NCBI GenBank assembly: GCA_027627225.1
Contig: CM051033.1
Coordinates: 9,493,501-9,557,500, forward strand
Direction: 5' to 3'
DNA: 64,000 nucleotides
Origin: Congeria kusceri
Lineage: Eukaryota > Mollusca > Bivalvia > Myida > Dreissenidae
In this document: in pieces, positions 35,414-45,939 of the stretch
How positions within the stretch are numbered: the stretch's first letter is position 1
How the letters are laid out: every line of letters begins with the position of its first letter
Notes under the pieces: generated by a model
Told to the model about the DNA's origin: nothing
Databases searched by the model: none
Seen by the model: only the letters and a program-made list of their open reading frames with translations
Made by a program: the position numbers and the translations under genes

Positions 35414-35627
35414 TAAAGTAATAAGATGTACTACTCGAAGTGTGTTTAGATGGATAAAGCACTTATTTATTACGTTAAAATACAGATAAAATACAGAGAT
35501 GTTTTCTGGTCGTCTTTCGTCTTTTGAATGCCAGTTGTGCGCCCCGTCGCCGTCTGACTACACTTCCGGTACGCGTCTAATCCTCGCACTACGCCCGCCC
35601 GGCATGGATAAAGACCGTCTCACAACA
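35414..35627 (-). repeat. 3' LTR of the composite element
   Basis: 214 bp, starting TGTTGTGAGAC on the minus strand. It differs from the LTR at 45047-45260 at about 18 positions by eye. On the minus strand it is preceded by AAAGTTGGGACGAG, a weak polypurine tract that is also present before the middle LTR. Confidence 0.9.
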
Positions 35628-36146
35628 CTCGTCCCAACTTTGTTGATGAAGGCCTTCAGTAGGATTGGGAGAGGCCGGAAGCTGGAGGGTGTTAGTCGAC
35701 TGCAAAATGCAGAAGACGTTAGGCATTCACAATGTCTCAAATCAGGTCCTTAAGCATTTGATTACTTCTTAAAGTTAAACTTAATGAAACAGAGAAGTCC
35801 CGGTTGATTAAGTCAAACTTGTTCTTTGTGAGACTGGGAAGCCCCAATACTTGAAGTTAAACTTAATGGAATAGAGAAGCCACAGTAGATTAAGTAAAAC
35901 TTATTTATTTGTGGGCCTGAGAAGCCCTAATACTTTAAGTTAAACTTAATGGGACAGAGAAGCCCCAGTACAGAAAGTTAACTTTTATTCTTTATTGGAA
36001 ATGGACATCCTTACATTAAGTGAAATTTTATGGAACAGAAAAGCCCCATTCTTTAACATCACTTAATAGGATCATAAATGCCAAAATATACTGTATGACT
36101 AGTATGCGACTTAAAGCTCCAGTGTGTACTAGTGTGATGGAACTGT
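35628..36146 (-). other. 3' noncoding region with repeated TGGGAC/GCCCCA motifs
   Basis: Five or six imperfect units of about 50-60 bp combine AAGTTAAACTTAAT with GGGACAGAGAAGCCCCAGTA (best at 35950-35967). The homologous region of the other half is at 40262-40620. Confidence 0.75.
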
Positions 36147-38811
36147 TTACTCCCGGAGCTTGTACAGTGCTTTCGCGTTCTCCTCCGTCACCGACAGGAT
36201 CCTTTCGACCAGTACTTGGCGGTGATCTGCCAACATGGCTGCGACGGAGGCAAACGCTGTCCTTCCAAAGCGAAGTAGGGAGCATAGGTCTCCAGCAGAA
36301 GACGGCAGTCATGGATAGCGCTTCATGTTAATACCGGTCGAATGTCTGCACTATACTGGTAGAGCCAAACCAGGTCTCCGGGAACTGTTCCCGCCAGCGT
36401 GCCACCACACATGGATTCCCCGTAAAACAATGCAGGTGAATCTTCTGCGTCCGGGGAAGACCTTTCTGGAGGTTTAAAAGGAGCAGGTAAGCTTCAGTCC
36501 CGCAATCATCCTTCATCCCTCTGCAATGCAATACGAGTACGTGATGGTTCCTCACTAGTGAAATTATCTGCTTCAACAGTTCAATCTGCAAGTGCCAGTG
36601 TCAAGCTGGTTGTGTGTGATCCAGCCAGATTTCGCCTACCGCCACCACACGCTCTGACCCTAACAATCTTCTTAATCGATCCACCCACTCCTTGATGAGG
36701 CGTCTTACTGATTCGCATGTCGTGGATGGACGCCCAATGCGACTCCAATGGTGCTTGGGAACGCATTCATATGGCTTGAAGTAGGGTAGGTTTGGGTGTC
36801 GCAAAATACCGCAGCGGACCCGGCTAGTCGCACTCGGTTAGTGGACTCCACTGGCCCTGTCTTCATCAGGTTGATGATATTTCCAACCGGAGGTAAGGAT
36901 GCCTTGCGTGCAAGCCTATCCGGATGGAAATGGCTATCTACCGCCACCTGAAGCTTTTCCGTGTCTTCAACGCTGCCATTGTCTTAGGCTTAGCAACCTT
37001 CTGGGACACTGTAGGTCTGTCTCCAGAAGTCATGTTCTTCCTGGTGAAGGCGAGCACTTATAACGAGAAGCAACTTCCAGTGGAGAAGTAGCCACTGAGT
37101 TCGCTGGCTCAAGTTTGAAATCCTCAGGAACTGTTACACCCAGGTACTTGCAAAACTGGCGCATTGCCTCTTTCTGTCTGGTAGAGATTTCACTGTTGTC
37201 ACTCTCTTCCAGAAGCGTTTGCATACGGACAAACTCCAGTAGTTCTTCCAGAGTGCAGAGACGCCCCATCAACCAGCTGGTCACTTGCTCCAGCTGGAAG
37301 TGTTTCGTCAAATATGCCAAGGAAGGCATGGATTTTCTTACACCCCATAGAAGCAGTGCAATGGGGGACGATACATTATATTTTGCCCCTCCGTTGATTT
37401 TTTGACAGCAGGTGTTTGTTTACCTTCTGAACCTTGCGAGGTGGTTGAACCTTATCTGAATCTGAACGAGAATCAAATACCGTCTTTTTCAGACGAACCT
37501 TTCGTTTCAGTGAAATATCAACTAAGATTTCGCTCTCTGTCGCTGGTTCGCTGGTTCTGAAAGTTTGAGATTTGGGACGATACGCCCCAGTGATGGATTT
37601 CTCAACTTCCACGTGCTGTCGTCCTGAGGTTTCTTGTTTAGACTTTTTGGAGCGATACGCCCCACTTGTCCTGGTAGTTGATGGGTCTTTACTACTTTTT
37701 GGACGATACGCCCCACTGGAGTCTTGACTTACTTTGGGACGGTACGCCCCACTTAAGCCTTTATTTCTGTTGCTTTCTGATTGGCCATGTCAAGATGAGA
37801 AACTTGAATTGGGACTATAAGCCCCAGTAGTTTTCTCAGTAGCTCTTCTTGATGGAGGTGGAGATTTCTGCCCACTTCGTGATGAGGTATTTGACTTGGG
37901 ACTATAAGCCCAAGTTGGCTTATCAGGAACTCTCATTGATGAAGGTGGAGACTTGGGACGATACGCCCCACTTGGTTCTCCCCGGTCACGTGTGGATGTT
38001 GAAGGTGAAGCTGATTTGTGACGATACGCCCCAGCAGCATCTGTCTTCGTCTTCAAGTCTGTAAGTCCCACTTCTTTTCCCATTTGGAGCAGTGAATAAG
38101 CCCCAGTTAATGGTATTTGCAAAGTATCCCTGCTGTCTTAGGACCAATGAAGCCCACTGGTATGTTGGTGGAGCGGGGTGACTTGCCTTCGTCTGTAAAG
38201 ATCTTCCCAGGTTCAGCTAACGGGCTGGGACTTGAAAGCTCCATTGGTGATCGTTGTGGACTAGGCTGAATAGTGAGAGTCCGGAGTCCAGGGCTTGTCG
38301 TTTTGGAGCATCCCTTCGTTTACTCCGGAGTTGCCAACATTATGTCCGGGTCAGGGCCGATATCCATAGGATCCAGTTCCATGGGGGACTGTAGTAATTC
38401 TTCCTCATTGATCATCTCATCGTACACGTTTCTGTCCACATCCTTACGGATATCCCTTCAACCATTTTCCGGTTGGGTAGTCCTGTTCCTCTGAGGTTTT
38501 AACAGGCGGCGAATTCCACACATTATCACTTATCCACTTATCCAGTTTTTTCTCATGACCTGGTATGTACTCAGGCATTTAACGACTTCCCCAGCCAAGA
38601 ACTAAATATCTGCTTTTCTTTTTGCGATGTGGCTTTCCTCATTAAGTCCTTGGCCAGGTTAGTAATCTCCAATAAATACTTATTGGAGAGCTCCTTGTTG
38701 GTGCCTTGCCAACAATCCCAGGTTCATGGTGAATTTGTCCACATATCTGGGAGGTTTCTTATCCCAAAGGAGGTTCCTAATATCCTTGATGAACTTATCC
38801 GATGAAGCCAT
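36147..38811 (-). pseudogene. retroelement 3' reading frame with TatD-family nuclease domain
   Basis: A broken frame follows the PHD finger. It opens with ATG at 38811 and a helical stretch (KFIKDIRNLLWDKKPPRYVD). A Pro/Ser-rich part comes next with TGAYRPKS-like repeats (about 38120-37570), then a helical linker (37329-37030), and from about 36947 a TatD-type metal-dependent nuclease. TatD hallmarks appear in order: DSHFHPDRL with the HxH pair, GVHPRH, VVAVGEIWLD (normally GEIGLD), a HCRG histidine, HLHCFTG, and LLLETYAP where the family has ETDAP. The last Asp metal ligand is therefore Tyr, and the Gly before LD is Trp. Several frameshifts and stops break the frame. TatD enzymes are 3'-5' exonucleases; finding one here is unusual. 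The domain call is firm, its role in the element is inference. Confidence 0.8.
37570..38120 (-). repeat. coding repeats, TGAYRPKS peptide units
   Basis: At least eight imperfect units on the minus strand each read TGGGGCGTATCGTCCCA or a near variant, translating as (T/S/W)-(G)-A-Y-(R/S)-P-(K/N)-S. Spacing varies from about 30 to 85 bp with Ser/Pro-rich filler. The DNA core is the same as in the noncoding motifs elsewhere in this element. Confidence 0.85.
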
Positions 38812-38813
38812 AC

Positions 38814-38869
38814 CTGCAACAGAAATTTAATAAACCGTAAGTCCTTAGTCCAAGTCCGTCGTCCTTTAC
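38814..38869 (-). other. possible 56-nt intron joining PHD and TatD frames
   Basis: Minus strand: donor T|GTAAAGG at 38869, acceptor AAATTTCTGTTGCAG ending at 38814. Removing it keeps a TGT Cys codon at the junction and puts the integrase-PHD frame in phase with the ATG at 38811. The length is short for an animal intron, so this remains an inference. Confidence 0.35.
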
Positions 38870-40035
38870 ATGCAGTGTACCTGTACTTGTCAATGTCCAG
38901 TGCGTCCGTCTGCGTAATGTCTACATACGACCCATGATACCATTCGTCACAGTAATCGCACTGAATCATGAACCGCCCATCCAATGGTGTTCGGCATGTG
39001 CAGTATACTTCTTCAGTGACGGTTGAAATATCAGTGGAAACGTCTGCTGGGGAACTTGCCATCTTATTGTCTGTGATCCAGTTTGGTAACTTCCTGTCCC
39101 TACAGGGCATCATCCTGTCATGGTTCACCACAAACACGGAGTTTTTCAACCGAACACGGTAGAGGTACGCAGACAGTTTGCGTACTATCAGTGCCGGACC
39201 TTACCACGGAGAACATAATTTCTTGCACTTTCCGTTCAATACGGCTGTGTCCAAAATAAACACAAAGTCACCTTCTGCATAGGTTCTTTGGAGAACTCTT
39301 AGGTCATAGTTCCTTTTCATGCGTTTCGTGGAAGATTTTAAGGTGTTCTTGTGATGAGCCCACTGTATATCTTCGATTAACTTTGAAACATACTCTTCCT
39401 GGTCTCCATATCTAGCAGAAACATGAGGGAACATTAACTGTGCTGCTGTGTTGACCTCTCTTCCCAATATTAACATATTGGCAGTGAAACCTGTGCTTCT
39501 GTTAACCGAAGCCCTCAGTGCACCTGCAATCAGCTGTATGTTCTTGTCCCATATGTTTTGATTCTTGCCTATGAAGCAACGAACAGCATCCATAAGAGTA
39601 CGGTTGAAACGCTCTACCTGCCCATTTGTAGACGGTCTATAGAGAGTTGTCCTGGTTTTGTGTATATTTAGTGCTTCACATACTGCCTGAAACAGTTTAC
39701 TTTCAAAGTTGCGCCCTTGATCGGAGATCAGTTGTAGCGGATACCCGAACCTTGCGAAAAAGGTGTCGATTTCTGCTTTAGCTGCCACCTCTGCTCTCTG
39801 TGATGACAATGGGACGCACTCCACCCATTTGGTTAACTGGTCAACCATCATGAGGCAGTACTCGTTGCCGCTGGTTGTTTTTGGTAAAGGACCTAGGAAA
39901 TCGATCTGGACTCGTTCCATTGGATATCCTGCTTGATATTCAGTAAGTGGGACCCTACCATGGTTCTTCTTTTTCTTATTGGGGCTGCATACATCACACG
40001 TAAGAACGAATCTTTCAATATCTTTTGATAAGCTT
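38870..40035 (-). pseudogene. retroelement integrase with C-terminal PHD finger
   Basis: The frame starts at the PBS junction with the CDVC half of the HHCC zinc site; the His pair is missing. The DDE core follows: IDFLGP (D), ISDQGRNFES (D), NGQVERFNRT (E). Counted from the Met at 39920 these are residues 7, 67 and 103, giving the D-D35-E spacing. A GPY/F-like tail is interrupted by TAA at 39203-39201, where a Lys codon is expected after SPW. The frame then continues unchanged into a PHD finger (CTC, CDYC, WYHG). Two zinc ligands of the PHD read Tyr instead of Cys (GSY and KYRYTAC). It would insert cDNA and perhaps read chromatin; this copy is inactive. Closest match by motif: Ty3/gypsy group. 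Confidence 0.9.
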
Positions 40036-40050
40036 CATCCTCGTCGCCAT

Positions 40051-40261
40051 TAAAGTAATACGTTGTGCTACTGAAAGTCTTTAATACTTTCTAAAACAAT
40101 GGTTTATTCAGGTTAAAATACAGATACAATTCAGAGCTCTGTTCTCGATCGGCCGGTCGTCTCCTCAATGTCAAGTTGTGTGTCCCACCGAATGACGTCA
40201 ACTCCGGTCTTTGTCTAAACCCCGTACATCGTCCGGTTTGGCTAAATCTCGACTCACAACA
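40051..40261 (-). repeat. middle LTR
   Basis: 211 bp, clearly related to but more divergent than the outer LTRs. On the minus strand it is preceded by GAAGTTGGGACGAG (3' internal side) and followed by ATGGCGACGAGG (5' PBS side), so internal retroelement sequence lies on both sides. Confidence 0.85.
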
Positions 40262-40550
40262 CTCGTCCCAACTTCATTTTTGAAAGACTTCGACAAGGGT
40301 CGGGAGAGGCTGGAGAATGGAAGATGTCATTTGACTGCAACATAAAGCAAAACATACACATTTGACAATGGGACTGTAAGCCCCAGTATAGTTTGTCAAA
40401 TCTGGTTATTTATAACTGGGACGGTACGCCCCAAATTAGCGGTCTTTATTGGACAAAGAACCCCCAGAAGGTAAAACAAATTTGATTCTTTAAAGTTAAC
40501 TTTATAGGACAGAAAAGCCCCAGTACATCAAGTTAAACTTAACAGAACAA
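40262..40550 (-). other. 3' noncoding region upstream of the middle LTR
   Basis: It carries TGGGAC-N6-GCCCCA motifs at 40369, 40419, 40453 and 40503 and AAGTTAAACTTAA segments, homologous to 35628-36146. Confidence 0.7.
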
Positions 40551-41011
40551 GCTACCCACATTATTAAATCTTAAATCTTTAATCAGAGAAGCCCCATTAT
40601 CTATCGTTTTTATGCAGCGCATCGGTACTTGTCAATGGAATACCAGGATACCAATCGTCACAGTAGTCACTACATTCGATAGGCTATACCAGTAAATATT
40701 CACTTTAAGTTTGCTTTCATTCTAGCTACGCCTTGATGAAGAAGGGATGACGTTCCGTTACCGCTTTTCGAGACTTAACTGGACAAGCTACCCACATTAT
40801 TTAAGCTAAATTCGGTGGGACAGAGAAGCCCCAATATATATCGTTTTCATGCAGCGCATCGGTACTTGTCAATGGGATACCAGGATACCACTCGTCACAG
40901 TAATCGCTTCTTTCGATAGGCAATACCAGTAGAACTTCACTTTAATTTTGCTATCATTCTAGCTACGCCTTGATGAAGAAGGGATGAAGTTCCGTTACCG
41001 CTTCTCTGAGA
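40551..41011 (-). repeat. 237-bp tandem duplication of a PHD-finger relic
   Basis: Two units (40551-40786 and 40787-41011) share GCTACCCACATTATT, then GCAGCGCATCGGTACTTGTC, then GAAGAAGGGATGA. Translated on the minus strand each contains IEC-x2-YCD(D/E)WY-PG, a remnant of the PHD finger at about 38870-39020. Confidence 0.75.
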
Positions 41012-41345
41012 TACCCAATAACAGGCCACTTGTACCCTCATTCCCCATAACAGGACACTGCCAACTGATATGAACCCAGCAACAGGCCACTTGTATCTTC
41101 TTTCTTCTTGAACACTATTATCAAGATAACAGGCCACTTCTACCCTCATTCCCCATAAACAGGACACTGTCAGCTGATTGAACCCAGTAACAGGCCACTT
41201 GTGTCAATTTTCTTCTTGGACAGGGCACTGTCACCAGCCCAGAATATACTTAATACTGAGATATAATAACAGGCTACTTGTATCTTCTTTCATCTTTAGC
41301 AGGACACTGTCACCAGCCCAGAATAAACTTCATACTCGCAACTTC
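41012..41345. repeat. degenerate minisatellite, AACAGGCCACTTGT and AACAGGACACTG units
   Basis: Alternating short units (AACAGGCCACTTGTA, AACAGGACACTGTCA) occur about eight times with variable spacing. Related AACAGGCCACCATAC units lie near 43770-43920. Confidence 0.75.
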
Positions 41346-41683
41346 TTAGGCCTCTTTGAATGTGAAGCCTCAATATTTATCTGAAGAACTACTATCTCGT
41401 ATAGTCACCGTACAAGTGCAGTTGCTTTCCATCAAACGCTGATTGATGCATCCTCTCTATGTGGTCATTCCACTTACTGAATAAAATCCCCAGAACAAGA
41501 CTCACCAGGAGAGGGAAGCCCCGATGTGGCTGTGTAGTATTTTCTGGTCCCCGGATAAGAAAACCCCGTTATGATAGCATCTGAAATGTATCATGGATTC
41601 CAAATTGCTCAAGATGATCTGCCCTCTGGATCAACTGTAAAATATATCTGGTCTGGAACTGCCACGACCTTTCCCTCGCTTTC

Positions 41684-41965
41684 TTACACCTGGCTCAGGA
41701 CATCTCCAAGGCAGCCGCCTATATAGGATGCACCAGGATCCAATACAGATGATGACTGTCCAAGTACCACCCAAATGGAAACCTCTTTCCCGTTTGTAAC
41801 TGTGGAACAAAGTAAAGCCACAATGGATGGAGATGGACTGTAGGCCTTGGGATAAGGTGAAGCCCCAGTTGACGGCGTTACACTTCCTGTCGTGGGATTA
41901 GATAAAGCCCCAATTGATGAAGATGGACTGTCTGTCTTGCGACATGTTGAAGCCCCAGTTGACAC
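41684..41965 (-). pseudogene. Ser/Pro-rich retroelement segment, possible protease remnant
   Basis: A 93-codon minus-strand frame has TGAS, IGAL and TGASPYPK peptide units from the same DNA motif as the TGAYRPKS repeats. It ends with VLDPGASYIGG. Retroviral-type aspartic proteases carry DTGAS or DSGAS; a DPGAS here could be a damaged active site, but the match is short. It lies between gag and the middle LTR, where a protease would be expected. Confidence 0.4.
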
Positions 41966-42178
41966 CGATGGACGTCCTGGCGTGGGACATGGTAAAGTCC
42001 CAATCGAATGCGGTGAACTGCACGGTATGGGACAAGATGGGCCCCAATGTCTGTTTTATGTAAATTATCCGCTTCTATGTTGGGACCAACAGAAGCCCCA
42101 TTTCTCGTTGATGGATTTAAAGAGCCCCCTTTTGCTGCTGCAGGCTGGTTGGCCCTGTGCCTCCTGCCCCCCTTTAAT

Positions 42179-43389
42179 TTAAAATAATTGTCTTTGTTGT
42201 TGCCTTTCTGATTTTACGCCTACTATTTCGCAACCGTTTCGATACTGTTGGCAATCCTTCTTTATATGCCCTGTCTGTTTGCAGAAGAAGCAGGTGCCAT
42301 TAAATGACTTGCCCTCAGGCACTGTTTGTTCCGAAGTTTGTGACATAACTAGCTTTTCCATCTGAGAAGACACTGTTTGTATCATCTTTTCTAATTGTGG
42401 GAGTCTATCATCTAGCCTACTAACTGAGGTTTCAGTCCTGCCTCGGTATGCCTTGCTGCCATCAACCACTTCCGTGATGTAATGGTGGTGACGTACCAGG
42501 TCTACCGCCTCTTGCATCGATTGTGGTCGCCCGATGCAGGCATGTTTTCCTGCATCTTTGTATGTACATCCCTGTTTTTGTTGAGCAGTAGGATTTGTCT
42601 TGAATATGTATGGCACTTCTGCTTGCTCGGGACAAGGAAAACCCCGTGTTTGCAATGAACGGATAGCGGGCCCAAAATGTTCTCTGCAGCGACCCCTTGA
42701 ACGATTTTGGCGCTCATCATATGAATTGTCAATTGGACTGAATGTTCGAAATTAGTACCTGGATGAATTGTCATAACCACTGTAGATTTCTGGAGAGTTT
42801 ATTATAGGATATGTGTGTCTATCTTTAAATTGTAATTGTGTGTCTGAAGTTTGTCTCGTTTCAGTAACGAAGTATAAATAGTCCTTAGAATCATCACCTT
42901 CATGCAGTCTCGTTGTATTATACGTTTCTGCCATTTGTTTTGAAGTTCACCGTTTGGCACTAAGATTCTTGCTTTTTGTTTATAGGCACCTTTGATTTTT
43001 ACACCTGTATGCACTATGTTTGTTAAGCATGTAATTTCACTGTCAAGCTCTAGCTGTTTGAGGTCCAACCAGGCACTCAATTCCCTGTCGGCTCTGCTAG
43101 ATGTTCTGACAGAGGCAACCGCAGACCCTGTTTCCATTTTGTCAGACAGGCCAAGGCATTGCATTGGTGTGCGTGTGCTACTACCCACCCCTATGCGCCC
43201 ATTATCTGAAATGAAATCTATAAGACCAATTCAATATTTTGAACGATTACCCACTACTTGAGAAAGCAAAAGCATATTTAAACCCCCATGTTGTTGTCTT
43301 TCATAAATTAATTGTACAGATGAAACCTCATCATTGCCAGGTAAAGTACACAATTCATCGACAGTGGCAAAATTTACTTGGACAGCCAT
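42179..43389 (-). pseudogene. gag-like gene with CCHC zinc knuckle, disrupted
   Basis: Minus strand. An ATG at 43389 starts a frame with an in-frame TGA after about 52 codons, which then continues unchanged through the 128-codon frame at 43188-42802. The frame then shifts near 42935 and again near 42760 before the last part (42655-42179). The last part has a canonical knuckle CFFCKQTGHIKKDC (C-x2-C-x4-H-x4-C), preceded by a Leu/Gln-rich coiled-coil-like stretch and followed by a basic tail ending RQQQRQLF. This is the nucleic-acid-binding end of a Gag protein. At least one nonsense change and two frameshifts make it a pseudogene. The middle part has no motif I can name. Confidence 0.75.
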
Positions 43390-45046
43390 TATGACAGTCA
43401 AATTTCAAAAATCTATATCAAAGTATTCAAAAGTAATTAAGTGTCAAACAATAAATATAAACACTAACTGTCTTATTTGAACAACAACCACAAATTAACA
43501 TCTCACTTGTACATCAGAGTTACTTATGACTTATTCTTCAAAACCTTTACTTGTACTGACCAACTCTCAATATTATGTATAAATAAAAAGGATATGACTT
43601 CATGACAACAACTGCCACCGTAGAAATTAATTAAACTGTCAGCCAGAGTTAAACTGTACTTAAACTCCTTATTACTGAATATTATGACTGCAAATATTTA
43701 CTCAAACCGTAAAAGCACACCATAGAGAAAGACAGCTCTTGTGTACTACAATTGTATTTGAATAGACTGGTAACCTTCTGACTTTACTGGCCCTCCACAG
43801 AAATCAGAATTGTAACATATTAAATGTATTATGTATAAAATTGACTTTAATGGCCCACCATACAATTCTGTATGTACTAATTTACTAAATTTGACGGTAA
43901 CAGGCCACCATACAATTCACAATAAATTGAAATAAATATATGTATTGTTGTTTACGTCCTAAAAATATATAGAAATCGATATTCTCAACAAACTAAATGT
44001 CATGTTATGTCTGTCAATTTTCAACAATAAAACAAACAACGGTCTTATTTTCAATACAATTAATATATCTCAGAATCAATCAAACAAATAATAATGTACA
44101 ATTATATTTACATTAAATTTACCAGCAACATGTGCCAACCTCACATACAGTTCAAGTATTGCTGCAAATAAATTATTTGTCTAGCCTGTAGCTTACAAGT
44201 ACAGATGCCGTAGTCCAATAATTAAATCAAAAAATATCTGATACAACTTATTGAAACAATTATTAAATTAAGCAACAAGTACAGGATTATTTAATATACT
44301 CTTTAGATCTATACGAATAAACAGTTTATTGGAAAATTATTTAATCAGACAGACCCTCAAGTAATGTCAACTTTGCAAGACAAATATTAAATATATTCAA
44401 TGACTAATGAACTGAACTGGCTGAAGCAAAATATGACCTACTGGTCTGCTTACTTGTACTTTAGTGAAATCGATTAACGACTACTAGATGGTGAACGTGT
44501 AAAACAAATACATTAAAATTAACCTTTCAATCGGAAAATTAAATTTTGATAATTTTATCACTGTAAATGATACCAAATGTCTAACCGCCCTCTTTCCCAA
44601 ATGGTAATCTAATACAAGCAAAATTTACCACCCTGAGATAACTCCCAATTGATACTAATGCATAACCATTACACTGAACTTCCCCCCCCCCCCCCCAACT
44701 GGCAATAAACCTAAAATTCACCCTTTTCCCCAGTTTTGCTTGAAATTACTTGTACTATTTACTTTATGCACATTATGCACATTTCAGGTCATACCTTAGT
44801 GATTACTGCCTCACCTAGTCCACTGTATGATTCAGTGTAGACAGGTACCGGACAGAGAAGCCCTGGTTGTTGTCCCCACTGGATGGCACGGCTTACATCG
44901 GAGACCTTGACGGACAGAAAAGCCCAGAACGAGTCATCGTAGTTCTCACTGGTCAACGGTCGAGACGATTTTCTTTTTCCAACTGACTGGGACTAAAAAG
45001 TCCTCAATACTTTCAATTTACAGTTCGGTTTTTGCCTCGTCGCCAA
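43390..45046 (-). other. long AT-rich leader between 5' LTR and gag
   Basis: A leader of about 1.65 kb, unusually long for this type of element. It holds a few GGCCACCATAC units, a 16-base C run near 44682-44697 and, next to the LTR, three TGGGAC/GCCC-like motifs (44850-45005). On the minus strand TTGGCGACGAGG (45046-45035) directly after the LTR is the candidate primer-binding site. Part of the leader may be a later insertion. Confidence 0.6.
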
Positions 45047-45260
45047 TAAATTAATACGATGTACTAATCGAAGTCTGTTTAGATGGATAAAACACTTATT
45101 TATTACGTTAAAATACAGATTCAATTCAGAGATGTTTTCTGATCGGCTATCATCTTTTGAATGCCAGTTGTGCGCCCCGTCACCGTCTGACTACACTTCC
45201 GGTACACGTCTAATCCCCGTACTACGCCCGCCCGGTATGGATAAACACCGTCTCACAACA
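45047..45260 (-). repeat. 5' LTR of the composite element
   Basis: 214 bp, the same length as the LTR at 35414-35627. Starts TGTTGTGAGAC on the minus strand and ends ...ATTAATTTA before the PBS-like motif. The outer flank (45261 onward) is unrelated to the element, marking its end. Confidence 0.9.
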
Positions 45261-45899
45261 GGGCACTAACTAGGTGATACACGTTTAACTAAACATTAAG
45301 GTTTAATGTTGCACAAAAAAACATCTAAAATAATACAGAATGATATAAAACGTATACACATTTTCATAAAATATTTGGAATTCAAACAATTTAGTTTAGT
45401 GCTTACATTTTTAACACTACTAAACAAGACGAAGTTTCTCATATTTTAGGTAGAATATCGAGCAGCTCGCCGAATGTTAACGGTGAAAAGTCGGATTTAA
45501 TTATCATTGTAAACAGTTTTGCTTGGAAAATCAGTGTTTTTGCTACCAACAGTATCCAGCAAATCAAATGTTTCTGACGTAGGTTATATACTAACTAAAA
45601 CATATGCCAAAACCGAGAATAAGATAACCGTTTTATTGCAGAGTCTGAATTTGGCCATTTTCAACTTTTTTGCGTCTTTAATGTTAGTTAAGGTTTATGC
45701 GTTTTTTTTATGTATCATATTATTAAGGCATCTACTAAGGACGACACACAGTTATTGTACCAATAATTATTTGTACATATGTTTTGGGAAGCTAGGATAC
45801 ATTGCTCAACTCCAGTTCAATTAATTTTAAATTGATAGCATTCACTTTGTAATTAATTTTATGTAGATATCACAAATAACATTACATTCATGAGATCTA
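45261..45899. other. AT-rich flank
   Basis: Nothing recognisable. The 101-codon frame at 45519 lacks an ATG start and any domain. Confidence 0.5.
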
Positions 45900-45939
45900 A
45901 AAGACAATTCACCGAAATTAAATAGTATGTTCACATCAT

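Larger units (their letters stand above)
35414..45260 (-). mobile_element. composite decayed Ty3/gypsy-type LTR retroelement
   Basis: Minus-strand element of about 9.85 kb bounded by two 214-bp LTRs, with a third related LTR at 40051-40261. Order on the minus strand: 5' LTR, PBS-like TTGGCGACGAGG, long leader, gag with CCHC knuckle, possible protease remnant, 3'-type noncoding sequence, middle LTR, PBS again, integrase, PHD finger, repeat-rich TatD reading frame, 3' noncoding sequence, 3' LTR. No reverse transcriptase, RNase H or envelope is visible. Both halves have 3'-UTR-like sequence with the same repeated motif before an LTR. This fits two related defective elements sharing one LTR, or a nested insertion. 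No convincing target-site duplication: AGGC on one side, GGGC on the other. Confidence 0.85.

Noticed and set aside
35410..45264. Target-site duplication flanking the LTR element
   Set aside because: The flanks AGGC and GGGC differ and the match is too short to count.
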